From Phycisphaerales bacterium (lineage in GTDB: Bacteria > Planctomycetota > Phycisphaerae > Phycisphaerales > UBA1924): a stretch of DNA of 64,000 bases. How positions within the stretch are numbered: the first letter of the stretch is position 1; each line of letters starts with the position of its first letter. The stretch covers positions 434,001 to 498,000 of the forward strand of contig JAJDDF010000006.1 of assembly GCA_029260455.1 (NCBI GenBank). The letters run 5' to 3'. This document shows, one piece after another, positions 1 through 8,725 of this stretch. A program made the position numbers and the translations under genes. A model generated the notes under the pieces. The model was not told where the DNA came from and ran no database searches. It saw only the letters and a list, made by a program, of their open reading frames with translations.

Positions 1-2
1 TT

Positions 3-2375
3 TTCAGTGCAACTGCGGATCGCGCGCCCGCCGCGACCATCATTGACCCAACCAGTGATATTGAAGTGCTTGCGTCTGCGGTTGTTGATGTTGCCGCCGA
101 AGCTCGTGATGACGTGGCGCTGTCTTTTCTGGCATTGCACCAACAGGTTTTCGTGCCCGCGGGTGTCGAGCCCTCGGGGCCGGGCGGTGCGCTGGTAGCA
201 CAGGGCGACGCGATCGAGATCATTCGCCATAAATCTGCGAGCACACGAACTGAAAACATTCAGGCGACACTTGACCTTGGCCAACTGGAACTCGCCCCGG
301 GCGACGAAGTGCGTCTCACAGCACTTGCTTCAGACATTTTGATGACTTCGCAGGAATTGCCGGCGGTGTCATCATCGCCTCGAATTATTCGCATTATTTC
401 CGAACAAACGCTTGTTGATTCTATTCGCGGCGAACTGGCAGAACTTCGTCAGGCCTCGATTCGTGTCGAAGGTCAGCAAGGTGATCTTGAAACTCGGCGA
501 GATGATGGGGCGCTGCTGCATGAACTCCGCCGCGGGCAGGGCCATGTTTCTGAGCGCGTTGAGCGTCAGCGAGCCAATGCGGAATCAATCCAAGATCGCG
601 TCGAACAGAATCGGCTCAATGACCCCGGGCTCAATGAGTTGCTCGACGGTGTTGGAAAAGCACTTGAAGAGGCGGCGAATGCATCATCACGCGCCGAAGA
701 AACACTTGAACGCGCTCAACAGGCAGCGACCGCAGAGGGACGCAATCCGGAAGTTGCAACAGAAGAAGAATCGCAGGCAACTGCCGCCGAGCAGGCGCAG
801 GTGCGCGAGGCGCTGGCGCGCGTTGCGGAGATGCTTGATCGTGGCGAAGACGCGTGGGTGATTCAAAATACACTCAATCGGTTGTTGCGCGATCAGCGTG
901 ACCTGCGCGAAGCGACGGCGTCGGCGGGGGCTGCGAGTGCGGGGCAGCGCCCGGAAGATTTATCAGAGGCGAAGCGGCGCGAGATGGAAAGACTCGCGGA
1001 AGCGCAGCGCCAACTTGCAGAGCGCACAGATGAAGCAGTGCAGGAACTGCGCGAACGCGCCGAAGAAATGAAATCGATGGATCCTGCAACAGCAGCGGGG
1101 CTCCAGCAGGCGGCGGCATCAGCCAAGGAACAGCGCGTCGCGCAGACCATGCGTGAGGCTGCCGAGGCGACAGAACAAAATCAGACTGCAAGCGCGGGGC
1201 AATCTCAGGACGAGGCAATCGAAGCGCTGGAGGAAGTGCTCGAACAACTTGAGGCCGGTGAGCGCCGGCGCGAGCAGGTGTTGAAACGGCTGCTTGCGAG
1301 TGTGATTGAATCCATTGATCAACTCATCGCCCAACAGGAAGAGGAACTGGTTGCAATCGAAGAGGCACAAGCTAATGCACCGGCGCTTCTCGGTCTTGAT
1401 ACGGGCATGATTCGTCTCAATCAGAACACGCTTGGCGTTGCGGACATGGTGCGCGGCACCGGACCGGAACTTGCGCAAGTGCTGAGTGCGGTGAGCAAAG
1501 CAAGTGATGCCCAGGTAGCAGCGATTCGCGGATTGCGCAAAACGCCCATCGATGCAGGCGCGGTTAAGGGTCACGAACAACGGTCTCTTGAGATGTTGCG
1601 CGATGCAGCCAGTAGAGCTAAAGAAGCTGAAGAACAACTTGAAGAACAAGAACAGGATCGTAAAGAGCGCGAGATCAAGGCGGCCTACACCGCACTATTG
1701 CGGCAGGTGACGCGCCTGGCAGAGACAACCTCAGAATTCGCCTTGGCGGATCGATTGACGCGGCGCGATCGTGCGCAACTGCGCGAACTCGCGGGCGAGC
1801 ACGACGCCATGGTTGAGCGTCTCGATGAACTGGAGCAGGACATTGAAGAAATCGCAGCGGCAGCGGTTTTTGCCCATGCCCATAAGCGAGCAAAGACACT
1901 TGCGCAGCACGGTGCAGACCAGTTGCGCGATGCAGAGGCGATGTCGGCGCTGGCCTCCCAACGCGCGATGGCCCGGGTGCTGCGGGATTTAGTTGATGCA
2001 CTGAGTGATCCGCCACCGGATGATGATCCATTTAGTGAAGGGCCGCAGGGTGGCGGGAATGGTTCTGGTCAGGGCGGGCCGCCGGAATTGCTGCCACCGC
2101 CGAAGGAATTGCGCTTACTCAGGCTGTTGCAGATTGATCTTGCAGAGCGCACCGTAAACGCAGATGGTTTGCAAGGCGAAGTGCGAGCCACAGCGATCAA
2201 AGATGTTGCAACCGAGCAGGGGGAACTGTCACAACTTGGTACGGGTGTTATTCAAAAATTGCAGGGTGGTGCTCCGGCGGGGATGCCTGCGCCGCAACTT
2301 CTGCCTGATGACGCGGGAGATGCACCAGCCGATGAACAACCAGAGCCCGCGATTGGCGAGGGAGAAGCAGGATGA
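3..2375 (+). CDS. Large coiled-coil protein, DUF4175-like (5' end outside window)
   Basis: The reading frame is already open at base 3 and has no convincing start inside the window; the GTG at 66 is only the first in-frame start-type codon. The gene is therefore truncated by the window edge. About 790 codons are visible. Bases about 420-1950 encode very Glu/Gln/Ala/Arg-rich helix expected to form coiled coils. A Gly/Pro-rich linker (about 2035-2100) follows, then a short conserved-looking KELRLLRLLQ segment. In planctomycetes similar long proteins sit beside MoxR/BatA-type genes and resemble DUF4175 proteins, whose membrane segments are N-terminal; that part would lie upstream here. The stop overlaps the ATG of the next gene (ATGA, 2372-2375), so the two are probably co-translated. 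The specific function is unknown. Confidence 0.8.
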   Translation, partial: FSATADRAPAATIIDPTSDIEVLASAVVDVAAEARDDVALSFLALHQQVFVPAGVEPSGPGGALVAQGDAIEIIRHKSASTRTENIQATLDLGQLELAPGDEVRLTALASDILMTSQELPAVSSSPRIIRIISEQTLVDSIRGELAELRQASIRVEGQQGDLETRRDDGALLHELRRGQGHVSERVERQRANAESIQDRVEQNRLNDPGLNELLDGVGKALEEAANASSRAEETLERAQQAATAEGRNPEVATEEESQATAAEQAQVREALARVAEMLDRGEDAWVIQNTLNRLLRDQRDLREATASAGAASAGQRPEDLSEAKRREMERLAEAQRQLAERTDEAVQELRERAEEMKSMDPATAAGLQQAAASAKEQRVAQTMREAAEATEQNQTASAGQSQDEAIEALEEVLEQLEAGERRREQVLKRLLASVIESIDQLIAQQEEELVAIEEAQANAPALLGLDTGMIRLNQNTLGVADMVRGTGPELAQVLSAVSKASDAQVAAIRGLRKTPIDAGAVKGHEQRSLEMLRDAASRAKEAEEQLEEQEQDRKEREIKAAYTALLRQVTRLAETTSEFALADRLTRRDRAQLRELAGEHDAMVERLDELEQDIEEIAAAAVFAHAHKRAKTLAQHGADQLRDAEAMSALASQRAMARVLRDLVDALSDPPPDDDPFSEGPQGGGNGSGQGGPPELLPPPKELRLLRLLQIDLAERTVNADGLQGEVRATAIKDVATEQGELSQLGTGVIQKLQGGAPAGMPAPQLLPDDAGDAPADEQPEPAIGEGEAG

Positions 2376-3127
2376 ATAGAGCTTTTTTCATTTTCTTCGG
2401 GTGTCTGTTGGCGTCGAGTGCGCCCGCGAACAGTTCAATTGCGATGGACCAAAACGCACTCGAACAAGAAGCGGTGTCATCGCCCGATATTCCAAAGGAA
2501 TCAACACCCGAAAGTGAGCCAACACTTGATGATCTGGATGCGCTGCTTGGCATCACAGATGAATCAACTCAGCAGGCACCGGAAGAAAGTGGAGAGGCGG
2601 CGCAGGACCGGGTTGAAAAAACGGAACTTGATCGTGCGCTGACAGGCCGCGAGGTTCGCGACCAACTTGTTCAGGCGATTCAGCAGATGTCTGAAACGGC
2701 GGATCGACTTGCCGTGTTGAATGACCCGGGCATCGCGACGCAGCGCCTGCAGCAGGAAGTGATTACCAAACTCGAGCAGCTCATCAAGGAAGTCGAGAAA
2801 CAAAGCAAGGGCAAACAAGGCCAACAACAGCAGCAGCAACAGCAGCAACAACAGAGCCAGCAGCAGCAAAACCAAAAGCAACAGAGTGATCAGCAGCAAG
2901 GGACAGAATCAGAATCTGCTGGCGAAGGTGAAAATACGCCTCCCGCGCGTCAACGCGAAGAATTGCGATCGCTGCTGGATGCCGCCAGTGCATCATGGGG
3001 AAATCTTCCCGCGCATTATCGTGATGGGTTGCAGCAGGCCCGGGATCAATACATCTCGGAGTTGTACGAACGATTGACACAAGCGTATTACCGCAAGCTT
3101 GCAGAGGAAGCGACCCCCCGGCAATGA
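2372..3127 (+). CDS. Exported Gln-rich coiled-coil protein
   Basis: 251 aa. Residues 1-25 look like a signal peptide (MNRAFFIFF, small residues, then Asn/Ser). An acidic Pro/Glu/Ser-rich stretch follows, then a helical segment (about 85-145), then a low-complexity block of almost pure Gln (about 148-178, bases 2815-2905) encoded by mixed CAG/CAA codons. The C-terminal 55 residues (PARQREELRSLLDAA, then HYRDGLQQARDQYISELYERL) look like a compact helical domain seen in planctomycete proteins of this cluster. It overlaps both neighbours by 4 bases (ATGA), so it is clearly part of the four-gene operon. I do not recognise a biochemical function; a periplasmic or envelope-facing scaffold is an inference. 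Confidence 0.8.
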   Translation: MNRAFFIFFGCLLASSAPANSSIAMDQNALEQEAVSSPDIPKESTPESEPTLDDLDALLGITDESTQQAPEESGEAAQDRVEKTELDRALTGREVRDQLVQAIQQMSETADRLAVLNDPGIATQRLQQEVITKLEQLIKEVEKQSKGKQGQQQQQQQQQQQSQQQQNQKQQSDQQQGTESESAGEGENTPPARQREELRSLLDAASASWGNLPAHYRDGLQQARDQYISELYERLTQAYYRKLAEEATPRQ

Positions 3128-4230
3128 CACAGCATTTTGTCAAGAAAAGTGTGATTGCGGCGCTGTTCATGTGCGCTACCGGTGCGTATGCACAAGAACA
3201 AGCCGGGGCGCCAGCGCAAGGTGATGCTCCGGCAGCGGGTGTGCCGCATGCGACAGCAGAGAACACCATCCTGCCAGACGAAATGACGCCGCAGCTCAAT
3301 ACCACAATCTCTCGCGGCCTTGATGCGCTCGCGGGCATGCAGCGCGAAGATGGCGCCTTTGGTGGTAACCGCTTTGGGTCAAATGCGGGGATCACGGCGC
3401 TTGCGTGTCTTGCGTTTATGGGTGATGGCAATATCCCGGGGCGCGGCGAATATGCTCGCAATGTTGAGCGCGGGCTTGATTTTATTCTCAACGTCACCAA
3501 CGAAACGGGTCTGGTGGCTGCGGACACATCGCACGGGCCGATGTACGGGCACGGGTTTGCAACACTGTTTCTGGGCGAGGTGTATGGCATGACCGCGGGG
3601 GGCGGCGATACGTCCCAGTCGCGCCGTGTTCATGATGCGCTTGTGCGCGCGTGTCATTTGATTGTGCAAACGCAAAATGATGAGGGCGGATGGCGTTATA
3701 ACCCGGTGCCGCACGATGCCGATATTTCGGTCACCATTTGCCAGATCATGGCGCTGCGCAGTGCACGTAACGCGGGCATTGATATTCCCAAGGGAACAAT
3801 CGATCGCGCCGTTGACTATGTGCGGCGATCACAAAATGCAGATGGCGGGTTTCGGTATCAACTCAATCGCGGCCCCAGCGCCTGGCCCCGGTCTGCCGCG
3901 GGCATTGCGAGTCTCTATTACGCTGGCGTCTATGAGGATGAGGCGCTTGATCGCGGGCTTGATTATCTGATGCGTCAGGCTCTGCCCGGGCGAACCCCGG
4001 TGGGACAGACGCACTATTTCTACGGGCATTACTACGCGGTGCAGGCGATGTATCTTGCGGGTGGCCAGTTGTGGGCGACCTGGTGGCCTGCGGTGCGGGA
4101 AGAACTTATCAGTCGTCAGCGTGAGAACGGATTGTGGGAGGATCCTGCGAATGGTTCTGCCTATGGCACCGCGAGTGCCCTGATCATCCTGCAAATGCCC
4201 AAGCGATACCTGCCGATCTTCCAGAAGTGA
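3124..4230 (+). CDS. Exported prenyltransferase/squalene-oxidase-repeat protein
   Basis: 368 aa. A signal peptide occupies residues 1-23 (cleavage near AYA/QEQ). The rest is an alpha/alpha-toroid of the terpene cyclase/prenyltransferase superfamily: repeats with the characteristic Gly-Gly-aromatic turns occur at DGAFGGNRFG, EGGWRYNP, ADGGFRYQL and ENGLWEDPANG, each followed by an Ala/Leu-rich helix. I do not see the DxDD or DCTAE catalytic motif of squalene-hopene or oxidosqualene cyclases, so a cyclase reaction should not be assumed. Homologous folds also act as protein-binding domains. It overlaps the preceding gene by 4 bases and is followed after 2 bases by the NPCBM-domain gene. The same neighbourhood recurs in planctomycetes next to coiled-coil proteins; its role is unknown. 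Confidence 0.85.
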   Translation: MTQHFVKKSVIAALFMCATGAYAQEQAGAPAQGDAPAAGVPHATAENTILPDEMTPQLNTTISRGLDALAGMQREDGAFGGNRFGSNAGITALACLAFMGDGNIPGRGEYARNVERGLDFILNVTNETGLVAADTSHGPMYGHGFATLFLGEVYGMTAGGGDTSQSRRVHDALVRACHLIVQTQNDEGGWRYNPVPHDADISVTICQIMALRSARNAGIDIPKGTIDRAVDYVRRSQNADGGFRYQLNRGPSAWPRSAAGIASLYYAGVYEDEALDRGLDYLMRQALPGRTPVGQTHYFYGHYYAVQAMYLAGGQLWATWWPAVREELISRQRENGLWEDPANGSAYGTASALIILQMPKRYLPIFQK

Positions 4231-4232
4231 CG

Positions 4233-5534
4233 ATGATGCTATTGATGAAATGCTCAAAGCGATCAATTCTGAATGCTCGATGGCAGTGCCTGGTATGCGC
4301 ACTGCCGATCGCGTTCGGTTCGGTTTCGGGTATCGCGCAGCCGCTGGAAGAGGGCACCCAGGCGATTCTGATTGATGATCAATTGCAAGGCCGAGCGGTG
4401 CGTTTCGCAGGGATTGATGGTGCAAGCATTCTCATCATTGATGAATCCGGTCGAATTATGCACGCCAATGCCGATTCGGCGCTGGCGCTGATCGCTGTTG
4501 AGGGACCGATCGATATTACGCAGGGCATTGGTGCGGCGCTTCCGTCGGCCTATGAACCGCCGGAACTGGCTGCACGTTTGGCACACGCTGTTGAACGGGC
4601 AGGGCAGGGGGTGCTTGAAACGGCAGACGGCGATCGTTTGCCGGGCAAACTTGCAGCAACGGGCGGCGGCGCTGAAACATTGTCATGGGAACACCCAAGC
4701 TTTGGACGCATTGACCTGGCGCTCGATCAGGTGATGCGCGTGATTATGCCCGGCGTGCAAGGATCAGCCGGAATGCCTCAGTGGGCGAAAACAGATCATG
4801 ACGAATTGGTACTTGCGAATGGTGATGTACTGACAGGTTTTCTATTGACGCTTGGACCGCGTTTTTCGATTGAAACCGATGCGGGTGTTGTAGAAATTGA
4901 TGCAGAGCGCGTTGCTGCCACAGTGCTTGCCAATCCCGAGCAACCAAGACTGGGCCTTGTGGTGTGGCTTGATGATGGCACGGTGACGGCGGCATCGCAT
5001 CTCGATGAACAACAAGACGGGCAGATATCGGTCACGCGGACGACGGGTGAATCCGCGACATACAGGCCGCTTTCACTGCGGGCGATTGCCTTTGAGGCTT
5101 CCCGCCTGGTGTCCTTATCATCACTTGTTCCTGTCGAACAAGTCACCCTTGGTGAGCGTCCTGCCATGACGCCCGTGCGCATCGCCCCACACCCGGATGA
5201 TTTTCTGCTGGGCGATGTGGCGCTGTTGGATGCGCAGGATGTTGAATTGCCGGGTCCGATGCGCGTGGTCTATGACCTGCCTCCCGGTGCGCACCGTTTT
5301 GCGGGCACCGCAGCGCTCGATCCCAAGAGCGCACCATGGGGTGACTGCGAGTTTGTGATCGTGTCCGATGGTGTAGAACGCCTGCGCAGACGTCTGCATG
5401 AAGATGAAGCGATTGCAAGTTTTAATATCGATGTGTCCGGTGCGGAACAACTTGAATTGAGAGTTGAGGCAGGGAACTTCGGGCCTATCCGTGACCGTGT
5501 CTTTATTCGCCGTGGGTTGCTGCTTGTTGATTGA
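4233..5534 (+). CDS. Exported protein with C-terminal NPCBM-like domain
   Basis: 433 aa from the ATG at 4233, two bases after the previous stop; the frame stays open further upstream, but only inside the preceding gene. Residues 1-36 form a signal peptide (basic start, hydrophobic core ending SGIAQ). The middle consists of beta-rich repeats with 'LxLxxG' character, e.g. VLANGDVLTGFLLTLGPRF and the repeated FAGIDGASILI type. The C-terminal ~110 residues (LPPGAHRFAGTAALDP, then WGDCEFVIVSDG and the end VFIRRGLLLVD) match the NPCBM carbohydrate-binding-like fold. It is the last gene of the operon, convergent with the FKBP gene. Envelope carbohydrate or polymer binding is an inference. Confidence 0.78.
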   Translation: MMLLMKCSKRSILNARWQCLVCALPIAFGSVSGIAQPLEEGTQAILIDDQLQGRAVRFAGIDGASILIIDESGRIMHANADSALALIAVEGPIDITQGIGAALPSAYEPPELAARLAHAVERAGQGVLETADGDRLPGKLAATGGGAETLSWEHPSFGRIDLALDQVMRVIMPGVQGSAGMPQWAKTDHDELVLANGDVLTGFLLTLGPRFSIETDAGVVEIDAERVAATVLANPEQPRLGLVVWLDDGTVTAASHLDEQQDGQISVTRTTGESATYRPLSLRAIAFEASRLVSLSSLVPVEQVTLGERPAMTPVRIAPHPDDFLLGDVALLDAQDVELPGPMRVVYDLPPGAHRFAGTAALDPKSAPWGDCEFVIVSDGVERLRRRLHEDEAIASFNIDVSGAEQLELRVEAGNFGPIRDRVFIRRGLLLVD

Positions 5535-5556
5535 CGTTCTGTTGCAATGATGCAAT

Positions 5557-5976
5557 TCAGTGGCGCAGCGCAATCATTTCGATGCGAAAATTCAGGTCGG
5601 TGTCGGGTGGCACAACATTCCCATACCCACGGCGACCATAGTGTGCAACGGGCGGCATCACGACTTCGCGGATGGAGCCTTGACGCATACCGCGAACGGC
5701 ATGATCCATGCCGGGAATCACAGTGCCGTCGCCAATACGAAATCGATGCGATTTACCAATGGCGCGCGTATCAAGGATGATCGCGCCATCAGGCAAAGCC
5801 ATCGTGTAATGCACTTCAACTTCATCATCTTCTCTCGCAGGGACACCAGTCCCACGCGCGATATCGTTCATTTTCACGGCGCTGTCGATATTCACAGAGA
5901 CAGCTCGGTCAACGCATCCGGTAATACAGCATAGTCCAATGACAAGAGGTAGTGTTCGCGCAGCGCGGGGCATCAT
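5557..5976 (-). CDS. FKBP-type peptidyl-prolyl cis-trans isomerase, lipoprotein
   Basis: The frame could start at 6033, 6000, 5976 or 5973. The MMPRAARTLPL start (5976) is preferred because it gives a standard lipoprotein signal ending in the lipobox ITGC, with acylated Cys about 20 residues in. The mature part is a single FKBP domain: the VEVHYTMALPDGAIILDT strand, then IPGMDHAVRGMRQGSIREVVMPP and the closing DLNFRIEMIAL. The predicted activity is proline isomerisation during folding of exported proteins. It lies downstream of tmk and the small VOC-like ORF on the same strand and meets the NPCBM gene tail-to-tail. Confidence 0.9.
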   Translation of the reverse strand: MMPRAARTLPLVIGLCCITGCVDRAVSVNIDSAVKMNDIARGTGVPAREDDEVEVHYTMALPDGAIILDTRAIGKSHRFRIGDGTVIPGMDHAVRGMRQGSIREVVMPPVAHYGRRGYGNVVPPDTDLNFRIEMIALRH

Positions 5977-6082
5977 AAATACAGGATCGGGTATTGACAT
6001 GCCGCACGGGCCGATGGCAGGTGGATTCTGCAAGATGGCAACGTGTTTGCGCGGGTTGTGCAGGCGATGCCGCTTGGGGGGG

Positions 6083-6325
6083 CTAGTTGCGTGAGGACCA
6101 GATCAGGATCGTCCGGTTCACGAGTGGGTCATGCAGGCGGGCGACCCGGCGCCACGCGCCCATGCCAACATGATCATGCGGTGCAGCAATGGGGTGTGCT
6201 CCCGCCTTGATTGCATCGCGATAGCGCCGTTCAACAGAATCTACTTCAACGGTAACCCGTTCTTCATCGAGTTCCAGAGGCCCGCGCGGATGAAGTGCAG
6301 CAGCAATGCGCGGGCACAGCGTCAC
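6083..6325 (-). CDS. Small VOC-like (glyoxalase fold) half-domain protein
   Basis: 80 aa from a GTG that overlaps the tmk stop (GTGA, 6322-6325), suggesting translational coupling. The sequence resembles only the second half of a vicinal-oxygen-chelate module: VTVEVDSVERRYRDAIKAGA, then AAPHDH and ARLHDPLVNRTILI, where DP plus a hydrophobic end is typical. Full VOC proteins are about 120 aa or more, so this is either a half-module protein that dimerises, a remnant, or a chance ORF. Codon character is like its neighbours. Function not assigned. Confidence 0.5.
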   Translation of the reverse strand: MTLCPRIAAALHPRGPLELDEERVTVEVDSVERRYRDAIKAGAHPIAAPHDHVGMGAWRRVARLHDPLVNRTILIWSSRN

Positions 6326-6969
6326 CGTGCAGTCTCAGCGCAGGCTGCAAAGTGTGACCGCAAAGCTTCAAGAGCCTCATGCGTGACCATATCCGCAGAT
6401 TGACGCGCATCAACGACGGCGTAGCGATTGGGCCAGGAGCGCGCCTGTTCAAGAAATCCTTGGCGCACTCGTTCATGAAAGGCTGCGCCCTTGAGTTCCA
6501 TACGATCAAGCAGCGGATTGAGACGAGTTGCAGCAGTTGCTTGATCAACATCAAAGATGATGGTGAGATCGGGCGGGAATCGTTCGCCACACGCCGCCTG
6601 GGCAACGCTCACAATTTCATCCCAGTTGATGCCCCCCGCAGTGCCCTGATAGGCAAGAGTCGATGAGACATATCTGTCCGCGAGCACAAACTCGCCGCGT
6701 TGCAGCGCGGGCTCGATGCACTCGCCCACCAGTTGGGCGCGGCTTGCCATGTACAACATCAGTTCGCAGCGCACGACCATTTCCGGAAGCGTTGAATCAA
6801 GCAATACCTGACGGATGCGCTCACTGACCACTGTGCCGCCCGGCTCGCGCACATCGCAGACCGTCAGGCCCGTGTCCCGAGCGGCTCGCATCACTTCACG
6901 AATCTGTGTGCTTTTGCCAGAGCCATCAGGCCCATCAAAAACGACAAACTTCCCCGCGAGGGCGAGCAT
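6322..6969 (-). CDS. tmk: Thymidylate kinase
   Basis: Phosphorylates dTMP to dTDP with ATP for DNA synthesis (cytoplasm). Starting at the ATG at 6969 gives 215 aa, the usual family length, and puts the P-loop GPDGSGKS at residues 13-20; an in-frame GTG at 6999 would add ten non-conserved residues. The family hallmarks follow: REPGGT, the LMLYMASRAQLV segment, the DR(Y) motif (LADRYVSSTLAYQG) and the lid region. It lies about 75 bases downstream of cysS on the same strand and overlaps the following small ORF by 4 bases. Confidence 0.95.
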   Translation of the reverse strand: MLALAGKFVVFDGPDGSGKSTQIREVMRAARDTGLTVCDVREPGGTVVSERIRQVLLDSTLPEMVVRCELMLYMASRAQLVGECIEPALQRGEFVLADRYVSSTLAYQGTAGGINWDEIVSVAQAACGERFPPDLTIIFDVDQATAATRLNPLLDRMELKGAAFHERVRQGFLEQARSWPNRYAVVDARQSADMVTHEALEALRSHFAACAETAR

Positions 6970-7044
6970 CCAATCGGTATGAATTGGCGATGGTGACACA
7001 GTGCGGGATTGTAGCGGCCCGCACGCTACAGTTGTGCTGCAATT

Positions 7045-8676
7045 TTAGAGTGCAGCGCGGCGTTTCCAAGTGGCTCCATCCGGGGTATCGGTGACTTCGA
7101 TTTCAAGTGCGGCAAGCTCATCACGGAGAAGATCAGCTTCAGCCCAATTGCGCGCCGCACGGGCCTCAGTGCGCCTGCGAACAAGATCATCGATGTGCTT
7201 GTCTTCTTCGGAGCGGCCCGGAGAAGTCTCATCTGACGCACAGAAATTGTTTTCAATGACGCCGAGCACAGCATCGAAATCGCGCAGGAGTTGCGCATCT
7301 GCTTGTGTAGGCGAGGACGTTTCACGGACCCAGCGGTTGATCACGCCCAGAGCCTCAGCGATATTCAAATCTGCATTCATCGCTGCAGCAAAACGATCTG
7401 CAACAGCGGTATTGTGCGAGCCGGGGGTTGTTGATGTGTCAGCGTTTTGTAGGAATGTTCGCCAGCGTTCGATCTGCTTGGCGGCATCGGTCAAACCCTG
7501 CTCTGTGAAGTTGGCGTTCGAGCGATAGTGCGTCTTGATGAGTTCGAGCCGCACTGTTGAGGGTTCAAAGCCCTTATCAAAAAGCTGGCGAGCGGTGAAG
7601 AAGTTTCCTTTGCTCTTACTCATCTTCTGGCCTTCAACACGCAAAAACCTGCCGTGAATCCAATAGGTTGCAAGTTGTTCAGTGCCGTTTGCGCAACGGC
7701 TTTGTGCCAGTTCGCATTCATGGTGTGGGAAGATGTTGTCTTCGCCGCCGCTGTGAAGATCGATCTTCGCCCCGAGACGACGCAGCGCCATTGCGGAGCA
7801 CTCGATGTGCCAGCCGGGGTATCCTTCGCGCAGTGGAAAACGATCCAGGCGCTCAAAAGATTGCGCATCATCAGCCATGATCGATCTTGGATTCCAGCGC
7901 ATCAGATGCGCAAGATCAGGTTTCCACAGCAGAAAATCTGCAGGATGTCGCTTGGCTCGCTGGTGCTCATCAGAAATACGTTCTCCCGCGCCAGTGCGCA
8001 GTGCATCAAGCGTGTTGCCACTCAATGCGCCATATTCCGGGAAGGATTGCGTATCGAAATAACAGGTGCCGTCCTGTGCGATATACGCGTTGCCGGTATC
8101 GAGCAACTGCAAGATCAGGTGCAACATGTCCCGGACACTTTCTGAAGCACGGGGCATGAGTGATGGATCATTTTCTGCTTCAATGACAACCTTGAGCCCG
8201 AGTCGCGCGGCATCTTCAAGAAAGGCTCGCGTATAAAATACAGCAATGTCATGGGGATCAGAGGGATCAAGTGATTGCCCGGACGCACCCGTAGCATCCT
8301 CTGGAATGTGCCCGGATTTCTTGTCTTCAAGCAATCGCTTTCTCGCCTGCTCCATTTTGTCAACGCCGCCCCCATCTGCCGCAGCGTCATCAGTCATGTG
8401 CCCGACATCGGTGATGTTCATGACATGCGTCACGCGATAGCCAAATGTTCCCGTGGGTTGGCTTTCGCATGTTGATTGCCATGGGCCGACACACTCACAC
8501 AATGAAGATTCAAGCCAGCGCCGCAGCAGATCGCCCACGAGAAAGCTGCGGAAGTTGCCGATGTGGGCATAGTCATACACGGTTGGTCCGCACGTGTAGA
8601 ACGACACCTCGCCATCGCGCAGCGGGATGAACGGCACCGTTTTTCCGCCCAGCGTGTTGTGAAGCGTGAGAGGCAT
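7045..8676 (-). CDS. cysS: Cysteine--tRNA ligase
   Basis: Class I aminoacyl-tRNA synthetase charging tRNA-Cys. From the ATG at 8676 the protein is 543 aa. The zinc ligand Cys29 (YTCGPTVYD) precedes the HIGH-type motif HIGN at 38-41, and KMSKS lies at 351-355. The other zinc-site elements appear as WHIECSAM and HHECELAQ. There is an insertion after the HIGN helix (about residues 55-75, with extra Cys residues) and a second one near the VGHMTDD segment; both exceed the E. coli enzyme and look like clade-specific expansions. The open frame continues upstream to 8751, but that would overlap the corC-like gene, so the later start is chosen. Confidence 0.96.
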   Translation of the reverse strand: MPLTLHNTLGGKTVPFIPLRDGEVSFYTCGPTVYDYAHIGNFRSFLVGDLLRRWLESSLCECVGPWQSTCESQPTGTFGYRVTHVMNITDVGHMTDDAAADGGGVDKMEQARKRLLEDKKSGHIPEDATGASGQSLDPSDPHDIAVFYTRAFLEDAARLGLKVVIEAENDPSLMPRASESVRDMLHLILQLLDTGNAYIAQDGTCYFDTQSFPEYGALSGNTLDALRTGAGERISDEHQRAKRHPADFLLWKPDLAHLMRWNPRSIMADDAQSFERLDRFPLREGYPGWHIECSAMALRRLGAKIDLHSGGEDNIFPHHECELAQSRCANGTEQLATYWIHGRFLRVEGQKMSKSKGNFFTARQLFDKGFEPSTVRLELIKTHYRSNANFTEQGLTDAAKQIERWRTFLQNADTSTTPGSHNTAVADRFAAAMNADLNIAEALGVINRWVRETSSPTQADAQLLRDFDAVLGVIENNFCASDETSPGRSEEDKHIDDLVRRRTEARAARNWAEADLLRDELAALEIEVTDTPDGATWKRRAAL

Positions 8677-8725
8677 CGTCGACACAATACCCGCCGCCGT
8701 GGGAAGTGTGGTCGTGTGGCAAAGG

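Noticed and set aside
3124-4230. Active squalene-hopene cyclase
   Set aside because: The fold repeats are present but I see neither DxDD nor DCTAE-type motifs, and the protein is about half the usual cyclase length with an export signal.
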